Origin: Hominisplanchenecus murintestinalis
GTDB lineage: Bacteria > Bacillota > Clostridia > Lachnospirales > Lachnospiraceae
Assembly (NCBI GenBank): GCA_004793585.1
Contig: SRZB01000020.1
Span: forward strand, 1 to 64,000
Length of the DNA: 64,000 bases
Reading direction: 5' to 3'
The position numbers and the translations under genes were made by a program. This document shows positions 8,780 through 19,082 of the stretch, piece after piece. The notes below the pieces were generated by a model. The model was given only the letters and a program-made list of their open reading frames with translations, had not been told where the DNA came from and did no database searches. Position 1 is the first letter of the stretch; each line of letters begins with the position of its first letter.

Positions 8780-11700
8780 ATGTACGAGAAGGTTTCAACA
8801 GACCTGAACTTTGTGGAACGTGAGAAACAGACGGAAAAGTTCTGGAGAGAACATCACATTTTTGAAAAGAGTATCGAATCCCGTAAAGACTGTGAGACGT
8901 ATACTTTTTATGACGGGCCGCCGACTGCGAACGGCAAGCCGCATATTGGGCATGTGCTGACCCGTGTTATCAAGGATATGATTCCGAGATACCAGACGAT
9001 GAAGGGAAAGATGGTGCCGAGGAAGGCAGGCTGGGATACCCACGGGCTTCCGGTTGAGCTGGAAGTGGAGAAGCTTCTGGGACTGGACGGAAAGGAACAG
9101 ATTGAAGAGTATGGCCTGGTTCCTTTTATTGATAAATGTAAGGAAAGTGTCTGGAAATATAAGGGCATGTGGGAGGATTTCTCAGGAACCGTAGGTTTCT
9201 GGGCGGATATGGATAACCCATATGTTACTTACCATGATGAATATATTGAGTCTGAGTGGTGGGCGCTGAAGCAGATTTGGGATAAAGGGCTTTTGTATAA
9301 AGGCTTTAAGGTTGTTCCTTATTGTCCGCGCTGCGGTACGCCGTTGTCCTCGCAGGAGGTGGCGCAGGGCTACAAGGATGTAAAGGAGCGTTCTGCAATC
9401 GTGCGCTTCAAGGTGAAGGACGAGGACGCGTACATCCTGGCATGGACGACTACGCCGTGGACGCTGCCTTCCAACCTGGCGCTCTGCGTGAATCCTTCTG
9501 AGGAGTATGTAAAGGTAAAAATGAAAGAGGACGGACGCATCTATTACATGGCGCACGCTCTTAGCGATAAGGTACTGGGTGAGGATGCTTACGAGGTTCT
9601 GGAAACCTGTGTAGGAAAAGACCTGGAGTATAAGGAATACGAGCCGCTGTATACCTGCGCCGCAGACAGGGCGGCAAAACAGCGGAAGAAAGCGTTTTTT
9701 GTGGTATGTGATTCCTATGTAACGCTGACAGACGGTACGGGTATCGTCCATATCGCCCCGGCGTTTGGTGAGGACGATGCGAAGGTGGGACGCAGCTATG
9801 ATTTGCCGTTTGTACAGCTCGTGGACGGAAAAGGAAATCTGACAGAAGATACGCCGTTCGGTGGTATTTTTGTAAAGAAAGCAGACCCGATGGTGCTCAA
9901 GGATCTGGATGAGAGAGGTCTTCTGTTTGACGCACCGAAGTTTGAGCACAGCTATCCGCATTGCTGGAGATGTGATACGCCGCTGATTTATTATGCACGC
10001 GAGTCATGGTTTATCAAGATGACGGCAGTGAAGGATGATTTGATTCGCAACAACAACACCATTAACTGGATTCCGGAAAGCATTGGAAAAGGACGTTTCG
10101 GGGACTGGCTGGAAAACGTGCAGGACTGGGGAATCAGCCGGAACCGTTACTGGGGAACTCCGCTGAATATCTGGGAGTGCGAGTGCGGGCATCAGCATTC
10201 CGTGGGAAGCCGTCAGGAGCTGTTCGAGATGAGCGGCAACGAGCGGGCGAAGGATGTGGAACTGCACCGCCCATATATTGATGAAATCGAAATTAAGTGT
10301 CCAAAGTGCGGGAAACCGATGCACCGTGTGCCGGAGGTTATCGACTGCTGGTTTGACTCAGGAGCTATGCCTTTTGCGCAGCATCATTATCCGTTTGAAA
10401 ATAAGGAGCTGTTTGAGCAGCAGTTCCCAGCACAGTTTATCTCCGAGGCGGTAGACCAGACGAGGGGATGGTTCTATTCCCTGCTGGCGGAGTCTACGCT
10501 GCTGTTTAACAAAGCGCCGTATGAAAATGTTATTGTACTGGGACATGTACAGGATGAGAACGGGCAGAAGATGAGCAAGTCTAAGGGAAATGCTGTCGAT
10601 CCGTTTGAAGCTCTGGAAAAATACGGTGCAGATGCAATCCGCTGGTATTTCTATATCAACAGTGCGCCCTGGCTGCCGAACCGTTTTCACGGGAAGGCCG
10701 TGCAGGAAGGACAGCGCAAGTTCATGGGGACTCTGTGGAATACGTATGCGTTCTTTGTACTGTATGCGAATATTGATGAATTTGACGCCACAAAATATAC
10801 GTTAGACTATGAAAAGCTTTCGGTTATGGATAAGTGGCTGCTTTCCAAAATGAACACGATGGTTCAGGCAGTGGACACAAACCTGGCGAATTACAGGATT
10901 CCGGAGACAGCGCGGGCGCTGCAGGAATTTGTGGATGACATGAGTAACTGGTATGTGCGCCGCAGCCGCGAGCGTTTCTGGGCAAAGGGCATGGAACAGG
11001 ATAAGATTAATGCTTATATGACCTTGTATACTGCACTGGTAAATGTAAGCAAGGCGGCAGCGCCGATGATTCCGTTTATGGCAGAGGATATCTACCGGAA
11101 TCTGGTGTGCAGTATTGATAAAAATGCACCGGAAAGCGTACACCTATGTGACTTCCCGGAAGCAGACCAGGGGCAGATTGATAAAGAACTGGAAGCCAAC
11201 ATGGACGAGGTTTTGAAAGTAGTCGTGATGGGACGCGCCTGCCGGAATACGGCAAATATCAAGAACAGGCAGCCGATTGCAAATATGTTTGTAAAAGCTC
11301 CGTTTAAGTTACCGGACTTCTTTGCCGATATTATCCGTGAAGAATTGAACACTAAGGAAGTAACGTTTACCGATGATGTGAGGGATTTTACCTCCTACAG
11401 CTTTAAACCTCAGCTTAAAACAGTGGGTCCGAAGTACGGAAAGCTTCTTGGCGGAATCCGTGAGGCGCTTCCAAAACTGGACGGAAATGCCGCGATGGAT
11501 GAATTAAATGCAAATGGCTGTTTGAAGCTTGACATCAAAGGGCAGGAAGTTGTATTATTAAACGATGATTTGCTTATTGACACCGCACAGATAGCAGGAT
11601 ATGAATCCCTCCAGGAAGGAGAGATTACCGTAGTTCTGGATATGAACCTGACGCCGGAGCTGATGGAAGAAGGGTTTGTGCGCGAGTTAATCAGTAAAAT

Positions 11701-11923
11701 CCAGACCATGCGAAAAGAAGCAGGGTTTGAAGTGACTGACAGAATTTTAATTTATGCATCAGGGAATGAGAGGATTGAGGAAATCCTGAAGAAAAACGCA
11801 GATGGAATCCAGTCGGAGGTACTGGCGGATGAGATTGTCCTGAAATCTGTGGACGGTTACGTGAAAGAATGGAACATCAATGGCGAGACAGTGACGATGG
11901 GTGTAAAAAAACAGAATTCATAA
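8780..11923 (+). CDS. ileS: Isoleucyl-tRNA synthetase
   Basis: Charges tRNA-Ile with isoleucine in the cytoplasm (class Ia synthetase). The 1047 residues carry the HIGH signature at 55-58 (GKPHIGHV) and KMSKS at 597-601. The editing (CP1) domain lies between them (TTTPWTLPSN), with WCPRCGT-like and CECG/CPKCG cysteine pairs, and the anticodon-binding domain follows. Length, motif context (PPTANGKPHIGH) and the lack of a C-terminal zinc finger fit the eukaryote-like type 2 IleRS common in clostridia; that type is known for lower mupirocin sensitivity, which is not shown here. The ATG follows GGAATGGAGG. Expression should be set by the T-box leader. glgP follows after 47 bp, but the relation is probably positional. 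Confidence 0.97.
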   Translation: MYEKVSTDLNFVEREKQTEKFWREHHIFEKSIESRKDCETYTFYDGPPTANGKPHIGHVLTRVIKDMIPRYQTMKGKMVPRKAGWDTHGLPVELEVEKLLGLDGKEQIEEYGLVPFIDKCKESVWKYKGMWEDFSGTVGFWADMDNPYVTYHDEYIESEWWALKQIWDKGLLYKGFKVVPYCPRCGTPLSSQEVAQGYKDVKERSAIVRFKVKDEDAYILAWTTTPWTLPSNLALCVNPSEEYVKVKMKEDGRIYYMAHALSDKVLGEDAYEVLETCVGKDLEYKEYEPLYTCAADRAAKQRKKAFFVVCDSYVTLTDGTGIVHIAPAFGEDDAKVGRSYDLPFVQLVDGKGNLTEDTPFGGIFVKKADPMVLKDLDERGLLFDAPKFEHSYPHCWRCDTPLIYYARESWFIKMTAVKDDLIRNNNTINWIPESIGKGRFGDWLENVQDWGISRNRYWGTPLNIWECECGHQHSVGSRQELFEMSGNERAKDVELHRPYIDEIEIKCPKCGKPMHRVPEVIDCWFDSGAMPFAQHHYPFENKELFEQQFPAQFISEAVDQTRGWFYSLLAESTLLFNKAPYENVIVLGHVQDENGQKMSKSKGNAVDPFEALEKYGADAIRWYFYINSAPWLPNRFHGKAVQEGQRKFMGTLWNTYAFFVLYANIDEFDATKYTLDYEKLSVMDKWLLSKMNTMVQAVDTNLANYRIPETARALQEFVDDMSNWYVRRSRERFWAKGMEQDKINAYMTLYTALVNVSKAAAPMIPFMAEDIYRNLVCSIDKNAPESVHLCDFPEADQGQIDKELEANMDEVLKVVVMGRACRNTANIKNRQPIANMFVKAPFKLPDFFADIIREELNTKEVTFTDDVRDFTSYSFKPQLKTVGPKYGKLLGGIREALPKLDGNAAMDELNANGCLKLDIKGQEVVLLNDDLLIDTAQIAGYESLQEGEITVVLDMNLTPELMEEGFVRELISKIQTMRKEAGFEVTDRILIYASGNERIEEILKKNADGIQSEVLADEIVLKSVDGYVKEWNINGETVTMGVKKQNS

Positions 11924-11970
11924 AAAGACCGGATGCGCCCGGAAAGGGGCGTTCGGGAGGAGGACGGAAA

Positions 11971-14424
11971 ATGAAGAAAAAGTTTGACAAAAAGAAATTC
12001 ATCGCAGAGGTAAAGGATAATGTAAAGACCCTTTACCGTAAAAATCTGGACGAGGCGACACAGGAGCAGATTTTCCAGGCAGTTTCCTATGCGGCAAAGG
12101 ACACGATTATTGACAACTGGCTGGAGACGCAGGAGCAGTATGAGAAGCAGAATCCGAAGATTGTGTATTACATGTCCATGGAATTCCTGATGGGCCGCGC
12201 CCTGGGGAATAACCTGATTAATCTCTGCGAGTACGATGAGGTGAAAGAGGCTCTGGAAGAGATTGGACTTGATTTGAATGTTATCGAGGACCAGGAGCCG
12301 GATGCGGCTCTCGGAAATGGAGGTTTGGGAAGGCTGGCAGCATGTTTCCTGGATTCTCTGGCAACTCTGGGATATGATTCATACGGCTGCGGTATCCGTT
12401 ACCGCTATGGTATGTTTAAGCAGAAAATCGAAAACGGTTATCAGATTGAAGTGCCGGATAACTGGCTGAAGAACGGAAACCCATTTGAGTTGCGCCGTCC
12501 GGAATATGCAAAAGAAGTAAAATTCGGCGGTCATGTGCATGTAGAATATGATCCGAAAACAAAAGAAAATAAATTTATCCAGAGAGACTATCAGTCTGTG
12601 CGCGCGGTTCCTTATGATATTCCGATTATCGGCTATGGAAATGGCATCGTAAATACCCTGCGCGTATGGGATGCAGAGGCAGTAAGTGACTTTCAGCTGG
12701 ATTCCTTCAATAAGGGCGATTACATGAAAGCTGTTGAGGAGCAGAACCTGGCAAGGAATATCGTAGAAGTGCTTTATCCGGCAGATGAGCATTATGCAGG
12801 AAAAGAGCTGCGTTTAAAACAGCAGTATTTCTTCGTTTCCGCAAGCGTACAGGCGGCAATCGCGAAGTTTAAGAGCCGCGGCGGCGATATCCGCAAGTTT
12901 TATGAGAAAGCTACGTTCCAGCTTAATGATACCCATCCGACCGTTGCAGTTGCAGAGCTGATGCGTATCCTGATTGACGAAGAAGGCCTTGGCTGGGATG
13001 AGGCGTGGGAAGTTACGACAAAGACTTGTGCATATACCAACCATACGATTATGGCAGAGGCGTTGGAGAAATGGCCGATTGAGCTGTTTTCCAGGCTGCT
13101 TCCGCGTGTATATCAGATTGTCGAGGAGATTAACCGCAGGTTTGTTGAGGAAATCAAGGCGAAATATCCGGGCAACCAGGAGAAGATCCGCAAGATGGCT
13201 ATTATTTACGACGGACAGGTGAAGATGGCGCATCTGGCTATCGCAGCAGGCTATTCCGTAAACGGCGTGGCTGCCCTGCATACAGAAATCCTGAAAAATC
13301 AGGAGCTGAAAGATTTCTATGAGATGATGCCGGAGAAGTTTAACAACAAAACGAACGGTATCACCCAGAGACGTTTCCTGCTTCACGGAAACCCGCTTCT
13401 GGCAAAATGGGTAACAGAGCACATCGGCGACGAGTGGGTTACCGATTTGTCAAAGATTTCCAAGCTGAAGCTGTTTGCAGATGACAAGAAAGCGCAGCAG
13501 GAATTTATGAATATCAAATACCAGAACAAAGTGCGTCTGGCAAAATACATCAAAGAGCATAACGGCATCGACGTAGATCCCCGATCCATCTTTGACGTGC
13601 AGGTAAAGAGGCTTCACGAGTACAAACGCCAGCTTCTGAACATCCTTCATGTGATGCACCTGTACAATACGATTAAGGATCATCCGGAGATGAAATTCTA
13701 TCCGAGGACATTCATCTTTGGCGCTAAGGCGGCAGCAGGCTACCGCCGTGCAAAACAGACGATTAAGCTGATCAATACAGTAGCCGATGTAATTAACAAT
13801 GACGCGTCTATCGGCGGCAAGCTGAAAGTCGTATTTATTGAGGACTACAGAGTATCCAACGCAGAGATGATTTTTGCGGCGGCAGACGTATCCGAGCAGA
13901 TTTCTACGGCAAGTAAAGAGGCTTCCGGTACAGGTAACATGAAGTTTATGTTAAACGGAGCTCCGACGCTTGGAACTATGGACGGCGCAAACGTGGAAAT
14001 CGTACAGGAAGTTGGCGAAGAGAATGCATTCATCTTCGGGCTTTCTTCAGATGAAGTTATCAACTATGAGAAAAACGGCGGTTATTGCCCAATGGATTAC
14101 TTCAACAACGACCAGGATATCCGCCGTGTGCTGATGCAGCTTATCAACGGTGAATACTCAGGAAATGATTCTGAGATGTTCCGTGATTTGTATAATTCAC
14201 TGCTGAATACACAGTGCAGCGACAAAGCTGATACTTACTTTATCCTGGCGGACTTTAAGTCCTATGCCGAGGCACAGAAGAAAGTAGAAGAAGCTTACAG
14301 AGATGAAGCGCGCTGGGCAAAGATGGCCATGCTGAATGTGGCATGCAGCGGCAAATTCACATCCGACAGAACCATTCAGGAATATGTGGATGAAATCTGG
14401 AAGCTTGACAAGGTGACACTGTAA
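11971..14424 (+). CDS. glgP: Glycogen/starch (maltodextrin) phosphorylase
   Basis: Releases glucose-1-phosphate from alpha-1,4-glucan with phosphate and pyridoxal phosphate. The 817 residues match the usual bacterial length of about 815. The N-terminal segment YYMSMEFLMGRALGNNL and the PLP-binding segment EASGTGNMKFMLNG are intact, the latter with Lys658 as the expected Schiff-base lysine. The substrate site THPTVA and the C-terminal LGTMDGANVEI are also present. The ATG at 11971 is preceded by GGGAGGAGGACGG; earlier in-frame codons overlap ileS and lack a ribosome site. No other glycogen genes adjoin it, so it is probably expressed from the ileS transcript or from a promoter inside ileS. Confidence 0.97.
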   Translation: MKKKFDKKKFIAEVKDNVKTLYRKNLDEATQEQIFQAVSYAAKDTIIDNWLETQEQYEKQNPKIVYYMSMEFLMGRALGNNLINLCEYDEVKEALEEIGLDLNVIEDQEPDAALGNGGLGRLAACFLDSLATLGYDSYGCGIRYRYGMFKQKIENGYQIEVPDNWLKNGNPFELRRPEYAKEVKFGGHVHVEYDPKTKENKFIQRDYQSVRAVPYDIPIIGYGNGIVNTLRVWDAEAVSDFQLDSFNKGDYMKAVEEQNLARNIVEVLYPADEHYAGKELRLKQQYFFVSASVQAAIAKFKSRGGDIRKFYEKATFQLNDTHPTVAVAELMRILIDEEGLGWDEAWEVTTKTCAYTNHTIMAEALEKWPIELFSRLLPRVYQIVEEINRRFVEEIKAKYPGNQEKIRKMAIIYDGQVKMAHLAIAAGYSVNGVAALHTEILKNQELKDFYEMMPEKFNNKTNGITQRRFLLHGNPLLAKWVTEHIGDEWVTDLSKISKLKLFADDKKAQQEFMNIKYQNKVRLAKYIKEHNGIDVDPRSIFDVQVKRLHEYKRQLLNILHVMHLYNTIKDHPEMKFYPRTFIFGAKAAAGYRRAKQTIKLINTVADVINNDASIGGKLKVVFIEDYRVSNAEMIFAAADVSEQISTASKEASGTGNMKFMLNGAPTLGTMDGANVEIVQEVGEENAFIFGLSSDEVINYEKNGGYCPMDYFNNDQDIRRVLMQLINGEYSGNDSEMFRDLYNSLLNTQCSDKADTYFILADFKSYAEAQKKVEEAYRDEARWAKMAMLNVACSGKFTSDRTIQEYVDEIWKLDKVTL

Positions 14425-14509
14425 GCCAGGGTGCAGGAAACAAAAGGAATTTGCAAAAGGCTCATCCATGTAATTGCAGATTTCTAAAAATTGAATAAAG
14501 ATTTTTCAT

Positions 14510-14542
14510 AAGGCTTTCTATGGGTAACTCATAGGAAGCCTT
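14510..14542 (+). terminator. Terminator after glgP
   Basis: AAGGCTTTCTATG (14510-14522) pairs with CATAGGAAGCCTT (14530-14542), a 13-bp stem with one G-T pair, followed by a weak AATTTG tract. Confidence 0.65.
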
Positions 14543-14690
14543 AATTTGTGAAAAAAGGCAAAAATGTATGTATTACATACATAAATCAATATTAAAAATA
14601 AAAATATTGACAATTTATGTAACCAGTATTAATATAAAATTATGAATAATTGATACGAAACCATATTTTAAAGCGTAAACAGGAGGGAGA

Positions 14691-17147
14691 TTGGAAGTGG
14701 GAAGATTAAAGAGGAGCTGCGCGTTGTTTTTAAGTCTGACGTTGACGGCAGGAAATGTCAGCTATGCGGCGGAAGAAAGCGTTATCTGGCAGGGGGGAGA
14801 AGCAGTTGAAGAAGTGCAGGGAGTAAAAGAACTGGCGGCTTCGGACATCACGCTTCTGGAGGAGATGCTTCCAGTTCGTAAGGACTTTTCCAGGAGTGAA
14901 GAGAGGATGATGGAAAACGTCATTGCCGAAGCGGCCGACGATGCGGCGCTTGCGGCAGAGCAGCTAAATGAGATTACAGACGAGAAGGTCTACGATGCGG
15001 CGCTTCATGAGGTTCTGGATAAATATTATGAAGAAAACCTGGAAGGGCAGATTGAGCAGTTTGCGGAAGCAACGGACGAAAGAGCACAGGAAACCTTAAA
15101 AGAGTATGAAGAGGCAAAAGAAGAACGGGATAACCGGGCAAATCTGGATTACGAGACAGGGGAAGTGCTCGTTACTTTTGACAGCAGCGTGACGGATGAA
15201 GAGATTGGGGCAATGGCGAACAGAATCGGCGTTTATTATGAAATACTCAGTGATTTTACCATAGACGAGACATTGCCGGAGGAAAAGTTAAAACGCCTGA
15301 AAGAGTCAGAAGGACAGGAATTTCCCAAAATAGTTTCCATTCATCTGGGACTGGATAAGTCTGTGGGGCGTGCGGAAGAGATACTGCAGGAATTGTCCAG
15401 CGTGGAGGATACTTCGAAAAATTATACGGATATAGAGCCTGATTCATTGGCGTCTGTGCTCGGGGTAAATGATACGCATGTAGGAGAGCAGAAGTATCTA
15501 GAGCAGATTAATCTTCCGGCTGCATGGGAAGCGTGGAATGAAGCAGGTCAGGAGGCATATGAATTTAAAGAAACATGGGTGGCTGTGATAGATACGGGGA
15601 TGGATATCAGCCATGTGGATTTGAAAAATGTTTACTTGCCGGATAGAAGTGTGGTTATCACAGGCGGTAAGGTAGATGAAAATAATTGTGTGGTAACAGG
15701 TTCCCAGATAGTACCGATGAATGTTTCGAATTGTTATGTACGCAACGCATATGCAGACTATCACGGAACGCATGTTGCGGGAATCATTGCTGCAGAGGCA
15801 AGGAATAATAAAGGGGTGGTAGGAATTGCGTCTATCTGTGAAAAAGAAGTAGACGCAATGTACGGGAATTGTAAAATAATGGGAATTAATGCGGCATATA
15901 GAACATGGAGTGAGAAAGATAAAAGATATACTTGTATGTTTAATTATGCAGATGTGATTACTGCGATTTATTATGCAACCAATAATGGCGCAGATGTTAT
16001 CAACATGAGTTTGGGAGACCAGAATAATAGCCCATGTTACCAAAAAGCAATTGATTATGCACATGCTAATAATGTAGTCGTATGCGCTTCAGCAGGCAAT
16101 GGAGATTATAAGAGAGATGCAAAAGGAGATTATATTAAGGATGCGAATGGAAATTATATTATAGATGCAACGACATTAAATGTGACAAATTATCCGGCGG
16201 CTTGTAATCATGTGATTTCCGTTGCCAATGTAGATAGTTCAAACCAACGAGGGGAACTTTCAATATATAATAAGTTTGTTGATATTGCGGCTCCTGGAAC
16301 AGATATCTATAATTGTGTTTTGAATGGGGATTATTACAAGCATAGTGGAACATCTATGGCAGCGCCTGTGGTATCAGCCGCTGCTGCGATTTTGTGTTCC
16401 ATGTATCCGGAAACAACGCCAGATGAAATAGAAGAAATACTTACAAAAACGGCTACGGATTTGGGAACGCCTGGGAAGGATATCTATACGGGAAGCGGAT
16501 TGCTGAATGTAGGCCTGGCAGTTCAAACATTAAAGACAAGGAGGCTAAGCAAGACGTATCCTCAGAAAGCGGCTGTAAAGTGTGTGGATTATCAGGCGGC
16601 AAAACTGGGATGGGACGCCGTGCCGTGGGCAGAGAGATATGTGATTTTCCGTTCTACGAGTGCGAATGGGGAATATACAAAAATAAAATCTATTCATGCT
16701 CTGGACTGGTACACGTATACGAGTTCTTTCGGCAGATATCGTTTTACAGATAAGGGGCTTGCTACGGGAACTACGTATTATTATAAAATAAGGGCGGTGT
16801 GTGCATACCAAAGTGGATTCAGCCATAGCCAGTACTGTCCGGTGATTTCCATAAAGTGCACGTTGAATGCACCTACGGGATTGACGTTGACGCCAACAAC
16901 AGGAAAGATGAAGGTTTCCTGGGCAAAAGTAAATGGAGCAGAGGGATATCAAATCTGGCGCGCAGACACCAAAACGGGAACGTATAAACGGATTCATACC
17001 TTGACAAGCGGAGCAACCGTTTCTTACGATGATACTACAGTGAAGGCTGGAAAGACGTATTATTATAAGGTTCGCGCTTATCGAAAACCAAATGGAACGG
17101 CAGTGTTTTCCGAATATTCTGGTATTGTAGGGAAAAAGGCAAAATAG
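14691..17147 (+). CDS. Secreted subtilisin-like serine protease (S8) with two Fn3-like domains
   Basis: Protein of 818 residues. After a signal peptide (ending near NVSYAAEE) comes an acidic propeptide of about 200 residues. The S8 catalytic domain has Asp301 (AVIDTGMD), His358 (HGTHVAGI) and Ser555 (SGTSMAAP), so the triad is complete. The C-terminal 180 residues form two fibronectin-III-like repeats, the second with KAGKTYYYKVRAY. It should act outside the cell. The start is uncertain: TTG at 14691 lies 4 nt after AGGAGGGAGA's core, and GTG at 14697 lies 10 nt after it; both keep the signal peptide. The gene is followed by two Ig-like genes. A fragment of its 3' end is repeated at 18091, and an inverted remnant of a homologue lies at 20934. 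Confidence 0.9.
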   Translation: MEVGRLKRSCALFLSLTLTAGNVSYAAEESVIWQGGEAVEEVQGVKELAASDITLLEEMLPVRKDFSRSEERMMENVIAEAADDAALAAEQLNEITDEKVYDAALHEVLDKYYEENLEGQIEQFAEATDERAQETLKEYEEAKEERDNRANLDYETGEVLVTFDSSVTDEEIGAMANRIGVYYEILSDFTIDETLPEEKLKRLKESEGQEFPKIVSIHLGLDKSVGRAEEILQELSSVEDTSKNYTDIEPDSLASVLGVNDTHVGEQKYLEQINLPAAWEAWNEAGQEAYEFKETWVAVIDTGMDISHVDLKNVYLPDRSVVITGGKVDENNCVVTGSQIVPMNVSNCYVRNAYADYHGTHVAGIIAAEARNNKGVVGIASICEKEVDAMYGNCKIMGINAAYRTWSEKDKRYTCMFNYADVITAIYYATNNGADVINMSLGDQNNSPCYQKAIDYAHANNVVVCASAGNGDYKRDAKGDYIKDANGNYIIDATTLNVTNYPAACNHVISVANVDSSNQRGELSIYNKFVDIAAPGTDIYNCVLNGDYYKHSGTSMAAPVVSAAAAILCSMYPETTPDEIEEILTKTATDLGTPGKDIYTGSGLLNVGLAVQTLKTRRLSKTYPQKAAVKCVDYQAAKLGWDAVPWAERYVIFRSTSANGEYTKIKSIHALDWYTYTSSFGRYRFTDKGLATGTTYYYKIRAVCAYQSGFSHSQYCPVISIKCTLNAPTGLTLTPTTGKMKVSWAKVNGAEGYQIWRADTKTGTYKRIHTLTSGATVSYDDTTVKAGKTYYYKVRAYRKPNGTAVFSEYSGIVGKKAK

Positions 17148-17177
17148 GCAGAGGGGATTTGTAAGGAGGGAGATTTT

Positions 17178-18074
17178 ATGAACAGGACAAGAAAAACGAT
17201 ATGGTTTGTTTTAAGTATATGTTTCGTATGTATGATATTTGCCATGCCAGTATCGGCGAAAGGAAAAAGCGCAGCAAAAAAGAATGTGCCGAAGAAAATC
17301 GTGCTGAATCGGACGGAGTTTTTGCTCTATCCGGGGGAAGAGAGAAAGCTGAGCGTAGAACGTGTAAAACCGGAAAAGGCGTCTGCAAAAGTGGTATGGA
17401 AGTCAAAAAGGAAAGCCGTGGCAGCGATATCCCCGAAAGGAGAACTAAAAGCCAGGAAACCGGGAAAGACAACGATCACAGCAATCTCAAAAAAGAATCC
17501 GAAGGTAAAAGCAGTCGTAAAGGTAATTGTAAAAAAGAGACCGGAGAAAAAAGAGAAGGAATGTGTTTTCAAGACAAAACGACATGCTTACAATAGTAGC
17601 GATGAATGGCTAGATGTATATGCAAATATAAATCATTTGGAACCGGTTATTTTCAGGAATAAAGAGGATATTTTAGAATATGTAAGATGTGCAAGAATAT
17701 TAGATGTAAAAAACAATAAAGGTTATGATACGTATGATGAAGTGATAAAGATGAACAAAAGAGAATGGTATAAAGAAACATCAAGAACATTTTTGGGCGA
17801 ATACTTAAATATGGATTTTAAAAAGGAAAGTCTTTTGGTTTTGTTTGGTCGATGTAATCAGGTAATCTCTTTAAAAACAAAATTTGATGTTAACGGAAAG
17901 CTTCAGGGGATTATAGGTTTCCAAACAATAGGAGAGAGAAATAGGGGTATTGGATTAGGAGTTACTGCGATTGATACGGTAGCATTAAAGATAAGCAAGC
18001 AGGATGAAGCAATGATAGATTATTATCAGTTTTATTATCAATTTCAGGAAGTGGAAGAGGAGCCGGAAAAGTAG
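17178..18074 (+). CDS. Secreted Ig-like protein, member 1 of a local four-copy family
   Basis: Protein of 298 residues: signal peptide (MNRTRKTIWFVLSICFVCMIFAMPVSA), then a lysine-rich Ig-like (BIG_2) domain at about 30-125 (KIVLNRTEFLLYPGEERKL, WKSKRKAVAAISPKG). The C-terminal domain of about 160 residues has the pattern FLGEYLNMDFKKESLLVLF ... GKLQGIIGF ... ALKISKQDEAMIDYYQF. By pattern that domain resembles the PrcB_C/'protease complex' secreted domains of clostridia (IIRSKEDF-type start, then MDF-K-SL-V, then a GKLQ strand); this is inference. The ATG follows AAGGAGGGAGA, 30 bp after the protease stop, so it is co-transcribed with the protease. A protease partner or inhibitor role is plausible. 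Confidence 0.75.
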   Translation: MNRTRKTIWFVLSICFVCMIFAMPVSAKGKSAAKKNVPKKIVLNRTEFLLYPGEERKLSVERVKPEKASAKVVWKSKRKAVAAISPKGELKARKPGKTTITAISKKNPKVKAVVKVIVKKRPEKKEKECVFKTKRHAYNSSDEWLDVYANINHLEPVIFRNKEDILEYVRCARILDVKNNKGYDTYDEVIKMNKREWYKETSRTFLGEYLNMDFKKESLLVLFGRCNQVISLKTKFDVNGKLQGIIGFQTIGERNRGIGLGVTAIDTVALKISKQDEAMIDYYQFYYQFQEVEEEPEK

Positions 18075-18090
18075 TAAGGGAAGGAATGGA

Positions 18091-18181
18091 ATGTTATTTA
18101 TAGGGTATGTGCTTACCGAAAATTGAATGGAACGGGAGTATTTTCTGAATATTCTGGTATTGTAGGGAAAAGGCTATATAG
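18091..18181 (+). pseudogene. Duplicated 3'-end fragment of the S8 protease gene
   Basis: This segment matches the last 90 or so bp of the protease gene (17056-17147), including GAATATTCTGGTATTGTAGGG and the stop region. The downstream AGGCAGAGGGGATTTGTAAGG leader of member 1 is repeated too. It shows that the next gene arose by tandem duplication of a unit that began inside the protease gene. It has no start codon or signal peptide of its own. Confidence 0.75.
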
Positions 18182-18209
18182 GCAGAGGGGATTTGTAAGG
18201 AGGATTTGT

Positions 18210-19082
18210 ATGAACAGGACAAGAAGAGGTATATGGTTTGTTTTAAATATATGTTTTATATGTATGATATTTATCATGCCGGCATCGGCGAAAGGAAAAA
18301 GCGCAGCAAAAAAGAATGTGCCGAAGAAAATCGTGTTGAACCGGACGGAGCTCTTGCTCTATCCGGGGGAAGAGAGAAAGCTGAGAGTAGAATATATAAA
18401 GCCGGAAAAGGCGTCTGCAAAAGTGGTATGGAAGTCAAAAAGGAAAGCCGTAGCAGCGATATCCCCGAAAGGAGAACTGAAAGCCGGGAAACCGGGAAAG
18501 ACAACGATCACAGCAATCTCAAAAAAGAATGCGAAGTTAAAAGCAGTCGTAAAGGTAATTGTAAAAAAGAGGCCGGAGAAAAAAGAGAAAGAATGTGTTT
18601 TTGGAGTGAAAAGACAAGAGAGTAACTCACTGCTAAATAATTATGCAAGAATGCAGCGGTTGGATTCTGTTGTTTTCAGAAGTAAAGAGGATATTTTGAC
18701 ATATATAAAAGAAGCATATATGGAAGATTATACATATAATAAATATAGTTTCTATTATAAGAAAAAAATAAATTGGAACGAAAGAAAATGGCGCAATATG
18801 CTGTCGTGGACATTTCTATCGGAATATTTTGGGATGGACTTTAAGAAGCAGAGCCTTGTTGTTTTCTTTGATCGCAATACGAATATAGTATCTTTGCAGA
18901 CGAGATTTGACGATGCTGGAAAACTTCAGGGAATCATAAGATTTCGTCCGCGTTCGTCAGAGCCTTTGGAACCGGGAATAGCTGTACCGGCAGTTATTAC
19001 TTATGATGCAACAACGTTAAAGATAAGCAAGCAGGATGAAGCAATGATAGATTACTATCAGTTTCAGGCAGTGGAAGAGTAA
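18210..19082 (+). CDS. Secreted Ig-like protein, member 2
   Basis: Protein of 290 residues, a tandem copy of member 1: signal peptide MNRTRRGIWFVLNICFICMIFIMPASA, a nearly identical Ig-like domain, and a diverged C-terminal domain ending ALKISKQDEAMIDYYQFQAVEE. The ATG at 18210 follows GTAAGGAGG; an earlier in-frame ATG (18123) lies in the duplicated protease fragment. Strong similarity in the Ig part and clear divergence in the middle (residues about 130-200) suggest that the C-terminal half is the specificity part. It probably shares the protease transcript. Function unknown. Confidence 0.75.
   Translation: MNRTRRGIWFVLNICFICMIFIMPASAKGKSAAKKNVPKKIVLNRTELLLYPGEERKLRVEYIKPEKASAKVVWKSKRKAVAAISPKGELKAGKPGKTTITAISKKNAKLKAVVKVIVKKRPEKKEKECVFGVKRQESNSLLNNYARMQRLDSVVFRSKEDILTYIKEAYMEDYTYNKYSFYYKKKINWNERKWRNMLSWTFLSEYFGMDFKKQSLVVFFDRNTNIVSLQTRFDDAGKLQGIIRFRPRSSEPLEPGIAVPAVITYDATTLKISKQDEAMIDYYQFQAVEE

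Noticed and set aside
9182..9961. 259-codon frame antisense to ileS
   Set aside because: Opposite a highly conserved gene and without any family signature.
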